A stretch of DNA of 64,000 nt, taken from positions 248,001-312,000 of the forward strand of contig JAGZSY010000006.1 in NCBI GenBank assembly GCA_018380885.1. Direction: 5' to 3'. Below are positions 60,206-64,000 of this stretch, one piece after another (the first letter of the stretch is position 1; each line of letters starts with the position of its first letter). Origin of the DNA: Enterocloster asparagiformis (GTDB taxonomy: Bacteria > Bacillota > Clostridia > Lachnospirales > Lachnospiraceae). Below the pieces are notes generated by a model, which saw only the letters and a list, made by a program, of their open reading frames with translations, had not been told where the DNA came from and ran no database searches. A program made the translations under genes and the position numbers.

Positions 60206-61129
60206 ATGGATTTGCGGGAACAGGAGTACGTTGTGGCGCTGGCCAGACACCAGAGCATCACCCGGGCCGCTGAGGAGCTGTTCATCTCCCAGCCCACCCT
60301 GAGCATTTTTCTGAACAGGCTGGAGGAGCGGATGGGCGTGCCCCTCTTCGACCGCGTGGGAAAACGCCTGGTTCCCACCAGCGCAGGCGAGCTGTACGTC
60401 CGCAGCGCCAGGGAGATGCTGGCAATCCAGAAGGAATTCCGCGGAGAGCTCAGCGACATGATCAAGGGGTACGCGGGACAGCTGCGCCTGGGCCTTCACC
60501 TGCGGCGCAGCCGCTATCTGCTGCCCAAGGTGCTGACCGAGTTCGAGCGCTCCCATCCCCATGTGGAGGTGACTGTGACCGAGACCGGCAGCCGCGACAT
60601 GGAGCAGAAGCTCCTGGACGGGGACCTGGACCTGATTCTCACCAACCGCTTTTTCCAGCGGGACAAGCTAGAAATCCTCCCCGTCTACAACGATCACCTG
60701 GTGATGGCCCTCCCCTGGGATCATCCCGCCTGCGCCTGCGCCAGGGAGCTTCCCGGCCGCGCCTATCCCTGGCTGGATTTAAAGCTGCTGGCGGACGAGC
60801 GCTTTATCTTGCAGTCGCCGGAGCAATCCGTGCGCATTTTCACGGATGCCGCCTTCCACTACGCCGGAATCACCCCCAAACGCAGCTTTGTCATCGAAAA
60901 TATGGAGACGGCCGCACAGATGGCGGCCGAGGGCTACGGGGCCGCGTTTAACTACGAAAGCTATGTAAAATATTTCCAGTACGAAAAACCGGCGCGCTTT
61001 TTCCTGGTGGGATTTGCCGACTTCACGGTGCCCATCGCCGTGGCCTGCCGCAAGGGTGGTTACCTCCCGGAATTTACCCATGCGTTTATTCGTCTGGTGC
61101 AAACGCATTTTAATGAAAAAAAGGATTGA
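60206..61129 (+). CDS. LysR-family transcription regulator
   Basis: The 307-residue protein has an N-terminal LysR helix-turn-helix (about 1-60, with SITRAAEELFISQPTLSIFLNRLEE) and a periplasmic-binding-like sensor domain (about 90-300). It is divergent from the YfcC/M20 pair and likely activates it on binding the transported compound or product. CGAGGAGG precedes the ATG. Its 3' end runs into the MerR promoter. Confidence 0.93.
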   Translation: MDLREQEYVVALARHQSITRAAEELFISQPTLSIFLNRLEERMGVPLFDRVGKRLVPTSAGELYVRSAREMLAIQKEFRGELSDMIKGYAGQLRLGLHLRRSRYLLPKVLTEFERSHPHVEVTVTETGSRDMEQKLLDGDLDLILTNRFFQRDKLEILPVYNDHLVMALPWDHPACACARELPGRAYPWLDLKLLADERFILQSPEQSVRIFTDAAFHYAGITPKRSFVIENMETAAQMAAEGYGAAFNYESYVKYFQYEKPARFFLVGFADFTVPIAVACRKGGYLPEFTHAFIRLVQTHFNEKKD

Positions 61130-61156
61130 CTCTCACGCTGCGTGATAGTGTACCAT
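61126..61156 (+). promoter_or_regulatory. MerR-type promoter with 19-base spacer
   Basis: TTGACT (61126-61131), 19-base spacer, TACCAT (61151-61156). The spacer holds TCACGC-T-GCGTGA, the dyad expected for a MerR family regulator that untwists long-spacer promoters. Confidence 0.65.
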
Positions 61157-61234
61157 CAGGTTATAGGAACACAGGCGGACATCCCGCCGGCAAATATCCG
61201 CCCGCGTTCCCATCAAAGCAAGGAGTTGACATAT

Positions 61235-62107
61235 ATGAAAACCATAAGCCAGGTTGCCCGGCTGACCGGGATCAGCGCGCGCACATTACAATATTACGAT
61301 GAAATCGGGCTGTTAAAGCCCAGCGAGACCACCGCCGCCGGCTACCGCCTTTACGGCGACGAAGCCCTGGAGCGGCTGCAGCAGATCCTGTTTTTTAAGG
61401 AGCTGGATTTCAAGCTGAAGGAGATCGGTGAGATACTGCAAACGCCCGACTTTGACAAGACTGCGGCTTACCGGAACCAGAAAAAACTGCTCAGCTTAAA
61501 ACGCGACCGGCTGGACAGGCTGATCGCGCTGCTGGAGAAATTGGAGAGAGGAGAATCCTGTATGAGTTTCAAAGAATTTGATTTAGAAGAATATATCGGC
61601 GCGCTGGAACAATTCAAGCGCGAGAACGCCGAGGAGGTGGTCAAATACTGGGGCAGCGCCGAGGACTTTGACCAGTTCATAAAGCGCGTCCGGGACGACG
61701 AGGAAAACGTGGCCAGGCTGGCCGCCAAGCAGTTCGGCAGCGTGGAACAGTACACGAAGGCCATGAAGCAAAACCTTGCCCATTTCCCTGAGTCCATGGA
61801 AAACTTTAAAAAGCTCCAGGAAAATAAGGATTATATCTTAAAGCACAGCGACGATCTGTTCCGCAAATTGACCGCCGACCAAACGAAATCCCCCGCCTCC
61901 GGGGAGGTGCAGGAAATCCTGCAGGAGATCATGGATTTCACCCGCGAGACCAGCGCAGGCTGGGCCCGCGATCTGGGGGAGGGATATTGGGAAATGGTGC
62001 TGGAGGGCTATGAAAACGAACTGATCCGAAGCGACACGGACCAAAAGTTCGGAGAGGGCGCCTCGGACTTCGCGGCGCAGGCGCTGCGGGCCTACCTGCA
62101 CAAATAG
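61235..62107 (+). CDS. MerR-family regulator with TipAS drug-binding domain
   Basis: The 290-residue protein has a MerR helix-turn-helix (about 1-70, ISQVARLTGISARTLQYYDEIGLL), a coiled-coil dimer helix, then an antibiotic-sensing TipAS-type domain (about 130-290). TipA-like regulators bind thiopeptide-class drugs and activate efflux or self. AAGGAG precedes ATG 61235. The promoter at 61126-61156 has the MerR layout, so it is likely autoregulated. Confidence 0.9.
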   Translation: MKTISQVARLTGISARTLQYYDEIGLLKPSETTAAGYRLYGDEALERLQQILFFKELDFKLKEIGEILQTPDFDKTAAYRNQKKLLSLKRDRLDRLIALLEKLERGESCMSFKEFDLEEYIGALEQFKRENAEEVVKYWGSAEDFDQFIKRVRDDEENVARLAAKQFGSVEQYTKAMKQNLAHFPESMENFKKLQENKDYILKHSDDLFRKLTADQTKSPASGEVQEILQEIMDFTRETSAGWARDLGEGYWEMVLEGYENELIRSDTDQKFGEGASDFAAQALRAYLHK

Positions 62108-62136
62108 AGGAAGCCCTGTCCTGATAAAGCCCAAAA

Positions 62137-62175
62137 GGGGCCTGTCCGCCGTTTATTACACCGGCGGCCAGGCCC
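62137..62175. terminator. Bidirectional terminator between convergent genes
   Basis: GGGGCCTG-CCGCCG pairs with CGGCGG-CAGGCCC; TTTT on the minus strand, weaker on plus. Confidence 0.65.
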
Positions 62176-62208
62176 TTCCCTTTACCGGCATTTCCCGCCG
62201 CCGGGTAT

Positions 62209-62631
62209 TCACATATTGAGGGCCTTCCTGCCCCGCTCATGCCATTCCAGGTATTGCCCGCCGATGACCTCAAAAGCCCGCCTCACAAGACTTTTCTCAT
62301 ACTCCCGCACCTCTTCGCCGTAGCGCAGGCGCCTGTTCTCGTCCTGGAATTTCTCCACGGTCAGGCTGTGCGCCGTCATGCGGATCACGTCGTCAAGGAT
62401 GAAAAAGACGATCTCCGCCACCTCCCCTGTCCGGTACTCATAGACACATTTCCCCCGCTCACAGGTGTAAAGCCGCGCGCTGTGGTCAAACAGCTCAATC
62501 TTCATGGCCATGTCGTAATGGCTGGAGAGATCGAACATCCCGCTGATCAGCGCGCCGTACCGGCCCCTGTTGCCCAGGCCCGTTTTATCCAGTTCTGATT
62601 TCACATGATCAATTATTGCGCGTCTATCCAT
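62209..62631 (-). CDS. Possible Imm63-type immunity protein
   Basis: The 140-residue cytoplasmic protein resembles the Imm63 immunity family: GRYGALISGMFDLSSHYD, IELFDHSARLYTCERGK and FFILDDVIRMTAHSL are the features I recognise. Immunity proteins block a toxin made by kin, but no toxin gene is visible here, so it would be an orphan. GGGGA lies before ATG 62631. The family call is by resemblance and could be wrong. Confidence 0.55.
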   Translation of the reverse strand: MDRRAIIDHVKSELDKTGLGNRGRYGALISGMFDLSSHYDMAMKIELFDHSARLYTCERGKCVYEYRTGEVAEIVFFILDDVIRMTAHSLTVEKFQDENRRLRYGEEVREYEKSLVRRAFEVIGGQYLEWHERGRKALNM

Positions 62632-62747
62632 GAATCCGTCCCCACTCACTTCCCACCCCATTCAGGCGTATTTCCAGTATCGCTTATAACCCGTCCAGCC
62701 TTGGAAATCCGGCCCGCAAACCGGACGGGGAGGCGATGCCGCCGCCA

Positions 62748-63635
62748 TTATTTCCGGTCCGCGCCGTTGGTTTCCGCCAGATTGTCAAAATGGCGGTTCT
62801 CCAGCGCCTCATAGGCGGCCGTCTTGTCGATAATCGCCTTCACCAGCTCATCCAGCTCCGAATCCTGGGAATAATCGGCCGGCGCATAGTAGCGGATGCG
62901 TTTATCCCGCATCATCCGGTAAACCTTTTCCTTATCCCTGGTGTTTGGATTGTAAACGCCGATGGAATGCCCTCCGTATGTGTTGACCAGCTTCATGCAG
63001 GGAATATCCGTGTCGCTGTCTCCGATATAGACCATATTGCGGAACGGCACGCGGATCGTCTCCGGCGGAAAATAATCGTTCACGCCGGGATCATTGATAT
63101 CCAGCACCCCCTTTTCAATGCGGAACAGGAACTGGGTCTTGCTGGTATAGTTCACCACCTGGGCCGGCCATTTGGCCACGCCCCGCTCGTTGAAATAGAA
63201 GGAGCTGGCGTAAATCTTCTCAAACGCCCCTTTTTTGGCGATCCTCGTACCCTCGATCATTTCTTTCAGGCCCGAGGAGATGATATAGTGCTCCACAATA
63301 ACATGTTTCGCTTTTCCGTACGCGCGAATCCGTTCAAACCACTCCTCAACACCGTCAAAGAGCTCCACCTTCTCCCCGTATTCCGCCAGCTTCTCCTTGT
63401 TGAAAATGAGCCTGCCCTCGGACTCCTGCACCATCTTCCACATATAGGCCAGGTTGTTGTCCATCTCATTCTCAGCGGCCAGCTCATTGGACTCCTGCCA
63501 GAACTGGGCCACGTCATAGCCCACGGACTGGATATACCCCTGGGCCTGCATATCATCCGGGGACAGGGTTTTGTCAAAGTCGTAGCAGATCGCCAAAACC
63601 GGATACTTCTCTTTCTTCTTGCGCACAAAATCCAT
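62748..63635 (-). CDS. HAD-family phosphatase
   Basis: The 295-residue protein has the HAD catalytic motif YDFDKTLSPDD near residue 18 and YIGDSDTDIPCMK near residue 215, with IISSGLKEM supplying the second motif. The substrate is not evident. GAGGAGG precedes ATG 63635. A longer open frame upstream is not used because homology begins here. Confidence 0.88.
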   Translation of the reverse strand: MDFVRKKKEKYPVLAICYDFDKTLSPDDMQAQGYIQSVGYDVAQFWQESNELAAENEMDNNLAYMWKMVQESEGRLIFNKEKLAEYGEKVELFDGVEEWFERIRAYGKAKHVIVEHYIISSGLKEMIEGTRIAKKGAFEKIYASSFYFNERGVAKWPAQVVNYTSKTQFLFRIEKGVLDINDPGVNDYFPPETIRVPFRNMVYIGDSDTDIPCMKLVNTYGGHSIGVYNPNTRDKEKVYRMMRDKRIRYYAPADYSQDSELDELVKAIIDKTAAYEALENRHFDNLAETNGADRK

Positions 63636-63725
63636 ATCTCTCCTCCTCTCCCGTCTGCCAAAGGGCGCCGGTGTCCGATCAGTTACCTGTATTCTATTAT
63701 ACCTCCCCCACCCGGTGGTGTAAAT

Positions 63726-63938
63726 ATGGGAAAATATTCCGGTAACAGAAGCGCGGGTTGTGTGCGCACACAGGCGGAGTTGGCCGAGCTGATGAGCGCA
63801 ATCTGGGCCAAAACCCATACTGACTCGCAAAATCCTTACTCTCCCGACATGGTTTCGCGCATGGAGCGCAATCCCGGCGCGGAAGAAATCGGCGCCACTG
63901 TCATCTACGTGCGCGGCGGGCGAATCTGCGGGGCTTAA
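63726..63938 (+). CDS. Short unknown reading frame near the window end
   Basis: A 70-codon frame begins ATG 63726 and ends at 63938. I do not recognise the product; it has no clear ribosome binding site or membrane segment. The last 60 bases of the window contain no feature I can identify. It may be a chance frame, a fragment or a small gene. Confidence 0.25.
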   Translation: MGKYSGNRSAGCVRTQAELAELMSAIWAKTHTDSQNPYSPDMVSRMERNPGAEEIGATVIYVRGGRICGA

Positions 63939-64000
63939 ATCCGCCACCGTTCAGGCCGAGCCCCCGTAAATGTCATAGCAGCGCCATGAAGGCATCAAAA

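Overview
The window looks like chromosome from a high-GC, strictly anaerobic gut-type Clostridia (Lachnospiraceae-like). The grounds are strong AGGAGG-type ribosome binding sites, sigma-A promoters, intrinsic terminators, an oxygen-sensitive Hcp/ferredoxin pair, RsgI-like proteins, PucR and YesM/YesN regulators, CheC/CheD chemotaxis proteins, and many ABC and TRAP uptake operons. I saw no rRNA, tRNA, CRISPR array, insertion sequence or phage gene. Family names come from recognising the proteins, not from database searches.

Layout. (1) 1-7.3 kb is visibly more AT-rich accessory DNA: a GNAT fusion protein behind a leader terminator, a cation efflux gene under a NiCo riboswitch, two regulator/target pairs (XRE-cupin with LysE exporter; HxlR with flavin reductase), and a MATE pump coupled to a cytidylate-kinase-like gene. 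(2) 7.4-13.5 kb: a GMP synthase lacking most of its glutaminase domain, an acyltransferase, a Crp/Fnr regulator, and divergent Fe-S protein plus hcp. (3) 13.5-19.4 kb: a CheW-CheW-CheR-CheC-CheD operon and an ECF sigma factor between two RsgI-like proteins with long acidic tails. (4) 19.8-34.8 kb: an SDR gene, a small membrane protein, then a nine-gene operon (peptide-type ABC transporter, two DUF917 proteins, an M20 peptidase, two Asp/Glu/hydantoin racemases) behind a PucR regulator. (5) 35-42.4 kb: a YesM/YesN two-component system, carbohydrate ABC transporter and CE7 acetyl esterase. (6) 42.6-47.2 kb: a second MATE pump with a leader terminator, DUF6506, metallophosphoesterase, DUF2461 and an ECF sigma factor. 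(7) 47.4-56.2 kb: a sugar-acid regulon (TRAP transporter, Zn-dehydrogenase, two enolase-superfamily enzymes, RraA-like protein, SDR, GntR regulator) tied together by a shared operator. (8) 56.3-64 kb: YitT protein, a LysR-controlled YfcC transporter/M20 amidohydrolase pair, a MerR-TipAS regulator, a possible orphan immunity protein and a HAD phosphatase.

How the genes work together. Most of the window takes up and breaks down scavenged compounds, each cluster carrying its own regulator. The least explained unit is the DUF917/racemase/M20 operon, which looks like a pathway for a cyclic imide or hydantoin-like compound. A second theme is RNA-level control: a NiCo riboswitch and three resistance-type genes (GNAT and two MATE) whose leaders hold an intrinsic terminator overlapped by a small reading frame.
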